A stretch of DNA of 64,000 bases from an uncultured Clostridia bacterium (GTDB taxonomy: Bacteria > Bacillota > Clostridia > Oscillospirales > Ruminococcaceae). A program made the translations under genes and the position numbers. The notes beneath the pieces are model-generated. The model saw only the letters and a list, made by a program, of their open reading frames with translations. It searched no databases and was not told the DNA's origin. Each line of letters starts with the position of its first letter. The stretch's first letter is position 1. Shown piece after piece: positions 1 to 9,462 of the stretch. The DNA lies in assembly GCA_947389015.1 (NCBI GenBank), contig CANDVA010000001.1, positions 1-64,000 of the forward strand. Direction: 5' to 3'.

Positions 1-55
1 CAGAAAAAAGTGATCCACGCTCCGATCAACACCCTGCTGATATAAATTCTGATTT
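1..55. repeat. 3' end of a third, diverged copy of the hairpin-rich dispersed repeat
   Basis: Positions 43-55 are an exact match to the right terminal inverted repeat (TAAATTCTGATTT) of the copy ending at 43568. Aligned without gaps to the last 55 bases of the copy at 2476-2846, the segment matches at roughly three quarters of positions, starting with CAGAAAAAA. The rest of the copy lies outside the window. Confidence 0.7.
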
Positions 56-87
56 TAATATACTATATTGTATCACAAAACAACGCC

Positions 88-96
88 TTTGTCAAA
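88..96 (+). promoter_or_regulatory. Possible Spo0A box upstream of spoIIE
   Basis: TTTGTCAAA lies 126 bases before the spoIIE start and differs at one position from the clostridial 0A-box form TTTGTCGAA. spoIIE is Spo0A-controlled in Bacillus subtilis, so the position makes sense, but a 9-base near-match in AT-rich DNA is weak evidence. No confident -35/-10 pair was identified in the 56-221 interval. Confidence 0.3.
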
Positions 97-221
97 CTTT
101 TATCCGAAAAGCCAACAAAGCCTTAAAATATAACAACCGTTTACGACAGCTTTTTCAGCCTTTCCGTGCTATTATTTAATAACCGCAAGGGGAAATGCAA
201 CAGAAAGGACGATAAAAAATT

Positions 222-2477
222 ATGACTGAAAAAGCGGCTTTATTCAAACGGGAAACGGATTTCTCGCACTGGGGAGTATTCTTGAAAGAAAATGCGGTCT
301 GGGCTGTTCTCGGACTTGGGGCGGAACTCGGTTCGTCGGGGCTTTCCGCTGCTCCGACAGCGGCAGCGCTGGTCGCGGGTCTTTCGGGGAAGCGCAGCCT
401 ATGCGCGGCGTTCGGGGGCGCGCTTGGAGCTGTGCTCCACGGATTTCCTAGCGCGCTGCTGGGCCTGGCGGCTATGGGAATAGTACTGGCAGCACGGTTT
501 ATTCCCGATCTTAACAACGCTAAGCTAAGGGCTGCCGAACGCTTTTTCGCGGCGGCGTTCGCGGTGTTTTTCGCGCGTATCGCAGAGGTCGGCGATACCT
601 CGGAGCTGCTGATAACGATAGTCGCGGCGCTGACCTCGGGGCTGCTAGCGCTGTGCGTATGCTTACTGTGCGATATAAGTAAAACGCGCGATCCCGATAT
701 ATCCGAACCGCGCGACTGCTCGCTCTGCTGTATCGCGACGGAGCTCGGATTCCTTTCGCTTGGAGCGCTGGATTATCCGTTCGCGAATATAGGAAGGCTG
801 ATACTTGGGTTTGTTTTGCTCACCGTTACCGCAAGACGGGGACTTGCATGGTGCGCGGCTATCGCCGTGCCCGCGGTGCTGGGCTTTTGCGCGAACGGCG
901 CGGGAGTCGGCGCGGCCGTTATCGCGTTTTCGGCGGTCACGAGCGGAGCGTTCACGAAATACGGGAAAATAGTACGCGCTGTCGGGTTTATGTTTTTTTG
1001 CGCCGTCAGCACTGTGGTGCTTGGCATTGACGATAATACATGGAAAATACTTGTTGAAGCTGCGGTCGCCGCGGCGGCTTTTGTGTGCATACCTATTGAA
1101 AAAATCAAAGTTCCCGAGAACGATTTTTCGGACAGTACGGTCGCGCTTATGCTCCGTGAACGGCTGAATTTCGCCGCGGACGCTATCGGCGGCATCGGGA
1201 GCGGCATCAATGCCGCCGCCGATACACTGGACAGAAAATACTCGACTAATCCCGAGCAGATAGCGGAACGCGCTGCCGACAGAGCTTGCCGCTCATGCCC
1301 GAATTCAATGGTGTGCTGGGGGAAGAAGTACGAGCAATTTCGCAAAGAGTTTTCACGGCTGGTCACTCAGCTGCGAACGGGGTTTGAGTTGACGGAATTT
1401 TCAATGTCGCCCGAGTGCGCGGAGGAGTGCGTCAACAAAAACAGCGTTATCCGCGCGATATCGTCGGAATATTCGAGGTATGTTTCAGCTGCCGCTGACG
1501 AACGGAGGATCCGCGAGCTGCGGCGTATCTACATAGATCAGCTTGAAGGTGTTCGTGACATTCTTCGCGATATGGGCGCAGTCAAGTCGGAGGTCAAGAC
1601 AGCTAACCGCGCGAGAGCCGCGGAAAAACGCGCCGAAAAGCTGCTGCGCGAGAATGGCGTGGAACTGCCGCAGGCGTTTGTAATGTTCGACAGACGCGGA
1701 AAGCTGCGCTTTGAGGCTTACGGCACCACCGAGCCGCGCGTTACCAAAGAGTATCTGGGGACGCTGCTGATAAAGGCGCTTGGGCGCGATCTGGAGCTGC
1801 CTGAGATAACGGGCAGCAGCGGACGTATACGCATTACGACAAACGAGCGCACCGCGCTTTCCGCGAAGATAGGCGCGTTTCAGCTGCCCAAGGGGCAGAA
1901 TAATGTCTGCGGCGACTGCTACGATACGTTCACCGACGCGTCGGGAACGCTGTATGTTATACTCTCGGACGGAATGGGCACGGGCAGCCGCGCAAGAGTA
2001 GATTCGGCGATGGCCTGCTCGGTGCTTTCTAAGCTGCTCAAGGGTGGGATATCTCTACCCGCGGCGCTGGAAACGGTAAACAATGTGCTTATGGTAAAGA
2101 GCGCCGACGAAAGCTTCGCGACACTCGACATTTGCCGTCTCGACCTCAACAGCGGCGAATGCGCCGTCTATAAAGCGGGCGCGGCGACTACCTATATAAA
2201 GTCCGCGAACAAGCTCGTGAGGGCGACCTTGTCATCACCGCCCGCGGGATTAGGCGGAAAGCTCACCGTGCCCGCACAGAGATTCACAGTGGGAGCGGGA
2301 GACGTTATCGTCATGACCACCGACGGCGCAGTGCTGGACGAGCAATGGCTCTCGCGTGAGCTGTCACAGCGCGTCGAGCCGTGCGAGCTCTCCGAGCGTA
2401 TCGCTAAGGCGGCGCGCTCTGCGGAGAATGGCAGAGATGATGATATCAGCGTTATTGCTGTGGCGGTGGGAAAGTAA
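222..2477 (+). CDS. spoIIE: Stage II sporulation protein E (SpoIIE), PP2C-type phosphatase
   Basis: 751 aa, close to the usual SpoIIE length. The N-terminal ~300 residues are a run of hydrophobic Ala/Gly-rich helices (about ten membrane segments), followed by a charged central region with a Cys-rich RACRSCPNSMVCWGKKY stretch typical of clostridial SpoIIE. The C-terminal ~200 residues form a PPM/PP2C serine phosphatase with the metal-binding LSDGMGTG motif and a late TTDGA and DDISVI motif. In the family it dephosphorylates SpoIIAA to release sigma F in the forespore and acts at the polar septum with FtsZ. The ATG follows AGAAAGGA. Its stop codon overlaps the first bases of the adjacent repeat. 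Function by family knowledge; identification is firm. Confidence 0.95.
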   Translation: MTEKAALFKRETDFSHWGVFLKENAVWAVLGLGAELGSSGLSAAPTAAALVAGLSGKRSLCAAFGGALGAVLHGFPSALLGLAAMGIVLAARFIPDLNNAKLRAAERFFAAAFAVFFARIAEVGDTSELLITIVAALTSGLLALCVCLLCDISKTRDPDISEPRDCSLCCIATELGFLSLGALDYPFANIGRLILGFVLLTVTARRGLAWCAAIAVPAVLGFCANGAGVGAAVIAFSAVTSGAFTKYGKIVRAVGFMFFCAVSTVVLGIDDNTWKILVEAAVAAAAFVCIPIEKIKVPENDFSDSTVALMLRERLNFAADAIGGIGSGINAAADTLDRKYSTNPEQIAERAADRACRSCPNSMVCWGKKYEQFRKEFSRLVTQLRTGFELTEFSMSPECAEECVNKNSVIRAISSEYSRYVSAAADERRIRELRRIYIDQLEGVRDILRDMGAVKSEVKTANRARAAEKRAEKLLRENGVELPQAFVMFDRRGKLRFEAYGTTEPRVTKEYLGTLLIKALGRDLELPEITGSSGRIRITTNERTALSAKIGAFQLPKGQNNVCGDCYDTFTDASGTLYVILSDGMGTGSRARVDSAMACSVLSKLLKGGISLPAALETVNNVLMVKSADESFATLDICRLDLNSGECAVYKAGAATTYIKSANKLVRATLSSPPAGLGGKLTVPAQRFTVGAGDVIVMTTDGAVLDEQWLSRELSQRVEPCELSERIAKAARSAENGRDDDISVIAVAVGK

Positions 2478-2846
2478 ATCAGAATTTATATTAGCAGCAC
2501 CCTCCGCGCGAAGCGCGGAATAAAAATTTTTCGTCAAGCCTTTTTTCAAAAAGGCTTGCGGAGTGCAGAGGCAGCGCCTCTGCGCAGGTTTGGGCGGCAG
2601 CCCAAAACGCCGTGCTTCGCACGGCAGTTGCGCACATAGTGCGCAACATAGGCGCGGAGCGCCGCACCGCCGCAAAGCGGCGGAACAAAAAAGGCGCTAA
2701 AAGGGCTTGGGGAAAAACAAGAGTTTTTCCCCAAATCAAGGATTTTGCCAACAGGCAAAATCCTTGATAAATTAGTTTTTTCTGCCGGTGGCAGAAAAAA
2801 CTAATCAGCGACCCAAACAACTCTTTGCTAAGATAAATTCCGATTT
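2476..2846. repeat. Hairpin-array dispersed repeat, copy 1 (371 bp, MITE-like)
   Basis: Bounded by 13-bp terminal inverted repeats (AAATCAGAATTTA at 2476-2488; TAAATTCCGATTT at 2834-2846, one mismatch). Between them lie about nine consecutive near-perfect hairpins, among them GCCGTGC-ttc-GCACGGC, GTTGCGCAC-ata-GTGCGCAAC, and a 15-bp stem with loop AACA around 2745. It fills most of the 673-base gap between spoIIE and glgB. No convincing coding sequence: short ORFs inside it are Ala/Cys/Arg-rich by-products of the stems. No clear target-site duplication. A second copy lies at 43174-43568 in the same orientation, so it is a mobile or amplified non-coding element; how it moves is unknown. Confidence 0.85.
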
Positions 2847-2996
2847 TTCTTTCCAAAAACTTCTAGAAAACGGTAAAATATTCAAGAAAATATCTTTGTG
2901 AAAACGTTTTCAATCATTTTTTGACAAAACCATTGTGAAATATTGCTAAAAAATTAACAAGAAAATGTTAAATTACATAAAAAATTAACAAAGCCC

Positions 2997-3025
2997 TTGC
3001 AAAATTTTGGCATATATGCTACAAT
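2997..3025 (+). promoter_or_regulatory. Sigma-A promoter of glgBCD
   Basis: TTGCAA (2997-3002), 17-base spacer, TACAAT (3020-3025). The transcript would have a leader of about 120 bases. An 8-bp hairpin in that leader (GAGCTTGT/ACAGGCTC, about 3107-3130) sits just before the ribosome site at 3135-3140. The 2847-2996 interval upstream is AT-rich with no recognised feature. Confidence 0.75.
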
Positions 3026-3150
3026 AGTGATAAAGAAACACTGCGCTCGAGTTTTGTTTTTGTTGAAAATAATCAAATCGGGCGTGACGTGTTTTTACAG
3101 AGGTCGGAGCTTGTAGGATAACAGGCTCTTCAGAGGGAGGTATTAGTAAC

Positions 3151-5226
3151 ATGGCAATTGTTGTTCCCGAGCAATACAATGTACCGCTGCATTTATTCCA
3201 CCAGGGCGAGAACGCGCATGCTTATGATTTCTTTGGCTCTCACAAGGAAAAGAACGGCGTTGTTTTCAGATGTTGGGCGCCTCACGCAAAATCGGTAAGT
3301 ATTGTCGGAGATTTCAACCACTGGGACAGAACGCTGAACTATATGAACAAGATCAGCGACGGAGGAATATGGGAGCTGTATATCGAGGGCATTAAGCAGT
3401 TCGACAACTATAAGTACAGCGTTGAGGCTCCTGACGGGCTTATCAAGCTCAAGGCAGACCCTTACGGATATCATATGGAGCTTCGCCCGAATACGGCTAC
3501 AAAGTTCTTCGATATCGAAGGGTACGCATGGAAGGACAAAAAGTATATGGACACGCTTTCAGAGACCAACGTCTATGAAAGCCCGATAAATATTTATGAG
3601 GTAAATATCGGCTCGTGGAAGAAATCGGGTGAAAATTATCTCAGCTACACAATGCTGGCGGACGCGCTAATTCCCTATGTTAAAGAAATGGGCTACACTC
3701 ACGTTGAACTTATGCCTATCGGCGAGTATCCGTTCGACGGCTCGTGGGGATACCAGCAGATCGGTTATTTCGCTCCTACGTCGCGTTTCGGTACTCCGCA
3801 CGACTTTATGGCGTTTATTGACAAGTGTCATCAGGCGGGTATCGGCGTTATCGTAGACTGGGTTCCCGCGCATTTTCCGAAGGATGCGGCGGGCTTGTAC
3901 GAGTGGGACGGCGAAAGCTGCTACGAGTACGTTGATCCGCTCAAGCGCGAGCATAAGAACTGGGGCACTCATATATTCGACTGGGGCAAGCCCGAGGTGC
4001 AGTCATATCTCGTTTCCAACGCGAATTACTGGATAGAGAAGTATCATATCGACGGTCTGCGCGTGGACGCCGTGGCTTCCATGCTGTATCTCGACTATGA
4101 CCGCAGGCAGGGCGAATGGCGTCCGAACAAGCAGGGCGGCAAGGAGAACATTGAGGCTATCGCGTTCTTGCAGAAGCTCAACGCGGCTGTATTCAAGGAG
4201 CACCCGAATATCCTTATGATCGCAGAGGAATCCACGGCTTGGCCTATGGTAACAAAGCCCGCGGATATCGGGGGCTTGGGCTTCAACTTCAAGTGGAATA
4301 TGGGCTGGATGAACGATATGCTCCGCTATATGAGCATGGATCCGCTCGGCAGACCGTATAACCACAATCTCGTTACATTCTCGTTCTACTATGCGTTCTC
4401 CGAAAATTATGTGCTACCGATAAGCCATGACGAGGTTGTTTACGGAAAGTGCTCTATGCTGGATAAAATGGGAGGTCCGCGCGAGTATCGTTTTCATTCC
4501 ATGAGGACGTTCCTCGGCTATATGATGGCTCACCCCGGCAAAAAACTGATGTTTATGGGGCAAGAATTCGCTCAGTACAAGGAATGGAATTTCCAGTCGC
4601 AGCTTGATTGGGAGGTCCTCGAATTTGAGCCGCACTATAAGTATCACGAGTATGTGAAAGCTATCAACAAGCTTTACAAGGATACTCCCGCGCTTTGGGA
4701 GTGCGATACGAGCTGGGAGGGCTTCCATTGGATATCGGCGGAGGACAATCAGAATTCCGTTATCGCGTTCAGGCGTATCGCCAAGAACAAGGATGAAGTG
4801 ATCGTTGTCTGCAATTTCCAGCCCGTACATCATGAGATCTACGAGATAGGAGTTCCGTATTTCGCAGACTACAAGGAGATATTCAACTCCGATGATGTGA
4901 AGTTCGGCGGAAGCGGTATTACAAACAAGACCGTCGCCGCTAAGAAAGAGCCGATGCACAACGAACAGTACAGAATATCGCTGGATATCCCGCCTATGTC
5001 GGTGATGTATTTCAAGCCCGTCAATATCCGCGACCCCGAGGAGGCAGTCGAGGTCGAGTTTACGGAAAAACTCGCTCACCCACACACGGATAAAAAACCC
5101 GAAAAGGAAGAGAAATCCGATAAGACGGATAATGCTGTAAAAAACGTGAAGGCTGAAAAGCCCGACACCAAAGAAACTGAGCCCGATACCGAGAAAACGG
5201 CTAAGGCAAAAAATAACGGCAAATAA
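3151..5226 (+). CDS. glgB: 1,4-alpha-glucan branching enzyme GlgB
   Basis: 691 aa. Transfers alpha-1,4 segments to form alpha-1,6 branches in glycogen. An N-terminal CBM48-like domain (residues ~20-120) precedes the GH13 barrel with [15 protein letters not shown], the VDWVPAHFP region, the nucleophile region [11 protein letters not shown], acid/base region IAEEST, and [11 protein letters not shown], all matching Escherichia coli GlgB landmarks. The ATG follows GAGGGAGG. Unusual point: after the normal C-terminal beta domain there is a ~55-residue Lys/Glu/Asp/Thr-rich, low-complexity tail not seen in standard GlgB. First gene of the glgBCD operon, 19 bases before glgC. Confidence 0.95.
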   Translation: MAIVVPEQYNVPLHLFHQGENAHAYDFFGSHKEKNGVVFRCWAPHAKSVSIVGDFNHWDRTLNYMNKISDGGIWELYIEGIKQFDNYKYSVEAPDGLIKLKADPYGYHMELRPNTATKFFDIEGYAWKDKKYMDTLSETNVYESPINIYEVNIGSWKKSGENYLSYTMLADALIPYVKEMGYTHVELMPIGEYPFDGSWGYQQIGYFAPTSRFGTPHDFMAFIDKCHQAGIGVIVDWVPAHFPKDAAGLYEWDGESCYEYVDPLKREHKNWGTHIFDWGKPEVQSYLVSNANYWIEKYHIDGLRVDAVASMLYLDYDRRQGEWRPNKQGGKENIEAIAFLQKLNAAVFKEHPNILMIAEESTAWPMVTKPADIGGLGFNFKWNMGWMNDMLRYMSMDPLGRPYNHNLVTFSFYYAFSENYVLPISHDEVVYGKCSMLDKMGGPREYRFHSMRTFLGYMMAHPGKKLMFMGQEFAQYKEWNFQSQLDWEVLEFEPHYKYHEYVKAINKLYKDTPALWECDTSWEGFHWISAEDNQNSVIAFRRIAKNKDEVIVVCNFQPVHHEIYEIGVPYFADYKEIFNSDDVKFGGSGITNKTVAAKKEPMHNEQYRISLDIPPMSVMYFKPVNIRDPEEAVEVEFTEKLAHPHTDKKPEKEEKSDKTDNAVKNVKAEKPDTKETEPDTEKTAKAKNNGK

Positions 5227-5245
5227 TGTATCAGGAGGAATATAT

Positions 5246-6451
5246 ATGAACCACATTAAAAAAGAGTGCGTCGCTATGCTGTTGGCAGGCGGTCAAGGCA
5301 GCCGTCTCTACGCGCTTACTCAGGACATGGCAAAGCCCGCTGTTCCGTACGGCGGCAAGTACAGAATTATCGACTTCCCGCTGTCCAACTGCGTAAACTC
5401 GGGTATCGACACGGTAGGCGTGCTGACGCAGTACCAGCCTATGGTGCTCAACGAGTATATCGGCAACGGTCAACCGTGGGGTCTTGACCGCGCACATGGC
5501 GGAGTTCACGTTCTGCCGCCTTATGAGACCGCCTCGGGCAAGTCGTGGTATTCCGGTACGGCTAACGCTATCTATCAGAACATCAGTTTTATTGACCGCT
5601 ACAACCCCGAATATGTGGCTATCCTTTCGGGAGACCACATCTACAAGATGAACTACTCAAAGATGGTGGATTTCCACAAGTCGCACAATGCAGACGCCAC
5701 TATCGCGGTGCTTGAAGTTCCGTGGGAGGAGGCTCCCCGTTTCGGTATCATGAGCGTTGACGATAACGACGTTATCTACGAATTCGCGGAGAAGCCGAAG
5801 GAGCCGAAATCCAACCTCGCGTCTATGGGAGTATATGTGTTCACTTGGTCCAAGCTGCGCAAGTACCTCATCGACAACGAAAACGACGAGGGCGCGACCA
5901 AGGACTTCGGTAAGAACATAATCCCTGCGATGCTCGACAACAAGGAGAAAATGGTCGCTTATCATTTCGACGGTTACTGGAAAGACGTAGGAACTATTGA
6001 CTCTCTTTGGGAGGCGAATATGGACGTTCTTGACCCCAAGGTTCCGCTCGATCTGCTGGACGACAGCTGGAAGATCTATTCGCGCAACCCCGTTATGCCG
6101 CCGCACTACGCGGGTCCGCAGTCGAGAATAGAAAACTCTATGATCGCGGAGGGCTGCGAGATCAACGGTATGATCGACTTCTCGGTGCTGTTCGCAGGCG
6201 TTACGGTCGAAGAGGGCGCTATCGTGCGCGACTCCATTATAATGCCGAATTCCGTTATCAAGAAGGGCGCGGTTATTGAGTACGCCATCGTCGGCGAGGA
6301 CTGCGTCATCGGCGAGGGCGCGCATATCGGCGAGCGTCCCGAGCTTATCGAGGACAAATCGCAATGGGGCGTTGCCGTTATCGGACATCAGGTGAACGTT
6401 TCGGATAAGGCAGTCGCACCGCCTAAGGCTATGATTTCTAAGGATATATAA
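5246..6451 (+). CDS. glgC: Glucose-1-phosphate adenylyltransferase, catalytic subunit GlgC
   Basis: 401 aa. Makes ADP-glucose from ATP and glucose-1-phosphate, the committed step of glycogen synthesis. The N-terminal nucleotidyltransferase domain carries the intact signature [10 protein letters not shown] with the following [19 protein letters not shown], and [11 protein letters not shown] supplies the metal-binding Asp region. The C-terminal part is a left-handed beta-helix of hexapeptide-like repeats. The ATG follows CAGGAGGAA. It pairs with the adjacent glgD product; Firmicutes commonly use a GlgC/GlgD heteromer in which GlgC catalyses. Confidence 0.96.
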   Translation: MNHIKKECVAMLLAGGQGSRLYALTQDMAKPAVPYGGKYRIIDFPLSNCVNSGIDTVGVLTQYQPMVLNEYIGNGQPWGLDRAHGGVHVLPPYETASGKSWYSGTANAIYQNISFIDRYNPEYVAILSGDHIYKMNYSKMVDFHKSHNADATIAVLEVPWEEAPRFGIMSVDDNDVIYEFAEKPKEPKSNLASMGVYVFTWSKLRKYLIDNENDEGATKDFGKNIIPAMLDNKEKMVAYHFDGYWKDVGTIDSLWEANMDVLDPKVPLDLLDDSWKIYSRNPVMPPHYAGPQSRIENSMIAEGCEINGMIDFSVLFAGVTVEEGAIVRDSIIMPNSVIKKGAVIEYAIVGEDCVIGEGAHIGERPELIEDKSQWGVAVIGHQVNVSDKAVAPPKAMISKDI

Positions 6452-6470
6452 TATAGGAGGATCGTTTGAT

Positions 6471-7595
6471 ATGGCAAGTATGGCTAAAGTTCTGGGTTTG
6501 ATCTTTGCTAATATGCACGAGCAGACCCTTCCCGAATTGACTAAGGCGAGAGCGATGGCAAGCGTTCCGTTCGGCAGCAAGTACCGTCTGATAGACTTTC
6601 CGCTGTCGGGAATGGTAAATTCGGGCATTACACAGGTCGGCATTATCACAAAGCAGAATTACTATTCGCTGATGAACCACCTCGGCATGGGCTCGGAATG
6701 GGATCTGGCGCGCAAGACGGGCGGTCTGCATATTCTTCCGCCTTACGGCAGAGAGGGCACCGGCATTTACCGCGGCAGACTTGAGGCGCTTGCGGGCGCT
6801 GCCGAGTTTATCCGCGAAAGCAACGCCGAGTACGTTGTAATGGCGGACAGCAACGTCATTGCGAATATGGATATGCGCCCTATAGTTGACTTCCACGAGA
6901 AGAGCGGCGCGGACATCACCTGCGTTTACGGCAGCGGCGTTTACTCCGTCGAGAGAGCGCTGACGCAGACGGTTCTCTGCGTCAACGAGGACAACGTTGT
7001 ATACGATGTGCTGGCAAGACCCGCCATAAGCGGCGAAATGAACGTTGCGCTCAACGTTTATGTAATGCGCAGAGCATTCCTCGACGGGCTTATCCGCGAG
7101 AGCGAGTGCCGCAGTCTGTACAGCTTCGAGACGGATATCCTCCAGCACAAGCTGCACGACTACAAGGTAATGGGGTACAAGTACGACAAGTATTTTGAGA
7201 TAATCGACTCGATGAAAACATACTACAAGGCGACCATGGACATGAAGAACCGCGATATCTCGCGCGAGGTATTCTCGCTCGATACGCCGATCTACACCAA
7301 GGTTCGCGACGTTGCTCCCGCAAAGTACGGCATCGACTGCTCCGTCAAGTCCTCGCTTATCGCGGACGGCTGCATAATCGACGGTATCGTTGAGAACTCC
7401 GTTCTGTTCCGCGGCGTTAAGGTCGGCAAGGGCGCGGTCATCAAGGACAGTATCGTAATGCAGGGCGCGGTCATCGAGGAGAAGGCGGCGTTTATCAACG
7501 CTATTGCGGACAAGGACGTTACCATTACCAAGAACCGCACGATCACGGGCTCCGCGGACTTCCCCGTTTACATCAGCAAGGGCGGCGTAGTCTGA
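6471..7595 (+). CDS. glgD: GlgD, regulatory paralogue of glucose-1-phosphate adenylyltransferase
   Basis: 374 aa, homologous to GlgC throughout (SKYRLIDFPLSGMVNSGI matches the Glg[12 protein letters not shown] region) with the same beta-helix C-terminus. The catalytic glycine-rich loop is gone: where GlgC has AGGQGSRL, this protein reads ANMHEQTLPEL, so it is predicted to be non-catalytic and to modulate GlgC, as known for Firmicutes GlgD. The ATG at 6471 follows TAGGAGGAT; an in-frame ATG at 6480 is less well placed. Last gene before a strong terminator. Confidence 0.95.
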   Translation: MASMAKVLGLIFANMHEQTLPELTKARAMASVPFGSKYRLIDFPLSGMVNSGITQVGIITKQNYYSLMNHLGMGSEWDLARKTGGLHILPPYGREGTGIYRGRLEALAGAAEFIRESNAEYVVMADSNVIANMDMRPIVDFHEKSGADITCVYGSGVYSVERALTQTVLCVNEDNVVYDVLARPAISGEMNVALNVYVMRRAFLDGLIRESECRSLYSFETDILQHKLHDYKVMGYKYDKYFEIIDSMKTYYKATMDMKNRDISREVFSLDTPIYTKVRDVAPAKYGIDCSVKSSLIADGCIIDGIVENSVLFRGVKVGKGAVIKDSIVMQGAVIEEKAAFINAIADKDVTITKNRTITGSADFPVYISKGGVV

Positions 7596-7654
7596 TCGTT
7601 TATTGATTTTGACAACACTCAATGTTTTTCATTTTTACCTCCTTTCTTTGTATT

Positions 7655-7699
7655 GCCCCCGTTTGGCAAAAGCCCGACGGGGGCGCTTCTGTATTTTTT
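7655..7699 (+). terminator. Rho-independent terminator of glgBCD
   Basis: 8-bp perfect GC stem GCCCCCGT (7655-7662) with ACGGGGGC (7677-7684), followed within 8 bases by a TATTTTTTT tract. Confidence 0.85.
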
Positions 7700-7707
7700 T
7701 ACTTTAA

Positions 7708-7739
7708 GTGTGACAAATTGCCTGTCAGGATTGTCTTAT
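7708..7739 (+). promoter_or_regulatory. Candidate autoregulatory ECF promoter, module 1
   Basis: GTGTGACA (7708-7715) and TGTCTTAT (7732-7739) stand 16 bases apart, ~44 bases before the sigma-factor gene. They do not fit a sigma-A promoter and have the bipartite form of ECF promoters. Assignment rests only on position and form. Confidence 0.4.
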
Positions 7740-7782
7740 AAGTGAAAGACGTCTTTTATACAGTCGAGGTGAGAGAATTTAT

Positions 7783-8247
7783 ATGACAAACGAAGAGCTG
7801 ACGGAATATGTACGAATGTTCCACGGTACCCTTTACCGTCTCGCGCTCGGATACGTGCATAACTGCGAGAACGCGGAGGACATCTGCCAAAGCGCATTTG
7901 TCAAGCTGATAGACTGCAAATGCAGCTTTGACGCGCCCGAAAACTGCAAGGCGTGGCTTATTCGGGTCACGATAAATCTCTCGAAAAACCTCTTGCGCTC
8001 AAAGCGTTCAATGCAGCTCGAGGAGCTTGACGAAAATATTCCCGCGCTCGATAAGGAACAATCGGAGCTGCTGGAGATCGTGTGTCAACTGCCACCCAAA
8101 TACCGTGCCGTAATTCATCTGTACTACTATGAGGGGTACTCTGTAAAAGAGATCGCGGATATTATCGGGGCTTCGGTAACGTCGGTCACGACCCGGCTCT
8201 CACGTGCGAGAGAACGCTTGAAGGATATGCTCTCGAGGGAGGAATGA
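7783..8247 (+). CDS. ECF-type RNA polymerase sigma factor (module 1)
   Basis: 154 aa, the size of an ECF sigma-70 factor with only regions 2 and 4. Region 2: YRLALGYVHNCENAEDICQ and the following AWLIRVTINLSKNLLRSKR. Region 4: LPPKYRAVIHLYYYEGYSVKEIADI with a C-terminal helix-turn-helix ending SRARERLKDML. The ATG follows CGAGGTGAG. Its stop overlaps the next start (ATGA, 4 bases), the usual arrangement of a sigma factor with its membrane-bound antagonist. The regulon is unknown; the signal is presumably sensed by the downstream protein. Confidence 0.9.
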   Translation: MTNEELTEYVRMFHGTLYRLALGYVHNCENAEDICQSAFVKLIDCKCSFDAPENCKAWLIRVTINLSKNLLRSKRSMQLEELDENIPALDKEQSELLEIVCQLPPKYRAVIHLYYYEGYSVKEIADIIGASVTSVTTRLSRARERLKDMLSREE

Positions 8248-9398
8248 ATATGGATAATAAGTACAAGGAGCTTTTTGACAAGCTCGCCCCCATACGGAGC
8301 GACGAGGAACTGCTGCGCGCGGTTCTTGACAGAAAGGCGGAAACAATGAAAAACGGAAAACATTTTATGAAAAAGGCTATTATCATACCCGCTGCCGCGG
8401 CAGCGCTTCTTTGCACTACGGTCGGAGTTTCGGCGGCGTACGAGTGGAACATACCCGCGGCAATCGCGGACATTTTCGGCAGGAATTCCGATAAAATACC
8501 CGACGGCGTGAGCTTTAAGGATTTCAACTTTACCGCCGTCGGCGGCAGGGAGCTTAACGACGTGTTCAAGTTCAACGGCTACGAGGTGCAGATCAAGGGT
8601 GTGGCAGCGGACCCGCACAGTATGCTGCTGTTCTATGATGTAGCGTTCGATAACGAAACGTCCGAAGAGACCATTGAGAAATTTAAAGCTATTTACGCTA
8701 TTGCAGACCTCCAATTGTTTGTGGATTACAACCGCAATCTGAGCGCGGCGGGAACAGCTGACGATCCCGCGTTCTCAAAGGAATACAGCTGGAAGCATAT
8801 AAATATGGCACACCAGCAGCGTAATCTTTATCTCGGCAGCGAGGGTAATGTTGCGCATTACTGCTTTAAGTACGCTGTGACAGGCGCGTCGCTGGCGGGG
8901 CGGAGCGTGGCGCTCGAAGTCGGCGATATGAGCGTCCTCAATAGCGACGGCGCGGAACGCGCAGACTACACGCTCGACCTCGGCTTTGTTGACGACGACG
9001 ATTGTCTCGATATTTACAAAGACAATGAAATAAATCTCTCATCTGGCGTTAAAGGCAACGTAAGCCACATTCAGCTTACGCCGTTCAGCGTATGCTTCAG
9101 AGTTGACTGGGGCGAACAGGCAGTTGAATACCCCGATGAAAACGGCAACGTCTCCGCGGGCGCACTCGACGTGAACACCATATACAACGAGTTTAAAATA
9201 AAGCTCAAAGACGGCACGATAATGGACGCTAAAGCCTTCCGCCCGTTCGAGGACGGCGCAGACCGCAGTTACACCAAGGAGGGTTGGGACAGCGGCGAGG
9301 TCTATGCACAGGATCCCATATTTGAGTGGCTCTACCCCGTAAACGTTTCGGAAGTGGAGGCGCTTGTTATAGGCGACACCACCATATCCTTAAACTAA
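8244..9398 (+). CDS. Probable membrane anti-sigma factor with extracellular domain (module 1)
   Basis: 384 aa. A short charged cytosolic N-terminus (~44 residues) is followed by one membrane helix (~45-65, Ile/Ala-rich) and a ~320-residue extracellular domain without motifs I recognise. This topology and the 4-base overlap with the ECF sigma gene make it the probable anti-sigma factor. It resembles DUF4179-type proteins of clostridia in layout, but that family assignment is from memory of architecture, not a search. An alternative ATG six bases later is equally usable. Followed by a strong terminator, so the sigma/anti-sigma pair is a two-gene operon. Confidence 0.7.
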   Translation: MNMDNKYKELFDKLAPIRSDEELLRAVLDRKAETMKNGKHFMKKAIIIPAAAAALLCTTVGVSAAYEWNIPAAIADIFGRNSDKIPDGVSFKDFNFTAVGGRELNDVFKFNGYEVQIKGVAADPHSMLLFYDVAFDNETSEETIEKFKAIYAIADLQLFVDYNRNLSAAGTADDPAFSKEYSWKHINMAHQQRNLYLGSEGNVAHYCFKYAVTGASLAGRSVALEVGDMSVLNSDGAERADYTLDLGFVDDDDCLDIYKDNEINLSSGVKGNVSHIQLTPFSVCFRVDWGEQAVEYPDENGNVSAGALDVNTIYNEFKIKLKDGTIMDAKAFRPFEDGADRSYTKEGWDSGEVYAQDPIFEWLYPVNVSEVEALVIGDTTISLN

Positions 9399-9432
9399 GG
9401 TCAATCAATTTCCTGCCCATATTATAGATTTA

Positions 9433-9462
9433 GGGGGAGCATTTCGCTCCCCCCGCTTTTTT
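9433..9462. terminator. Convergent terminator between anti-sigma gene and GNAT gene
   Basis: Perfect 8-bp stem GGGGGAGC (9433-9440)/GCTCCCCC (9446-9453), loop ATTTC, then a T-rich GCTTTTTT on the plus strand. It lies directly against the 3' end of the minus-strand gene and may serve both directions. Confidence 0.8.

Noticed and set aside
2476-2846. Possibility that the repeat is an insertion sequence with its own transposase
   Set aside because: 371-395 bp with no intact coding frame; no target-site duplication could be defined at either full copy.
2364-2856. Minus-strand reading frames over the repeat copy (Cys/Arg/Ala-rich proteins), with near-identical frames at 43177-43480
   Set aside because: They are translations of the hairpin stems; similarity between the two loci follows from the DNA repeat, the frames differ in length, and no ribosome site precedes them.
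6438-7622. 394-codon minus-strand frame opposite glgD, and similar long frames opposite glgB, glgC, guaB and the module 3 anti-sigma gene
   Set aside because: The plus- or minus-strand gene in each case has strong family motifs; the opposite frames have unnatural Val/Arg/His-rich composition.
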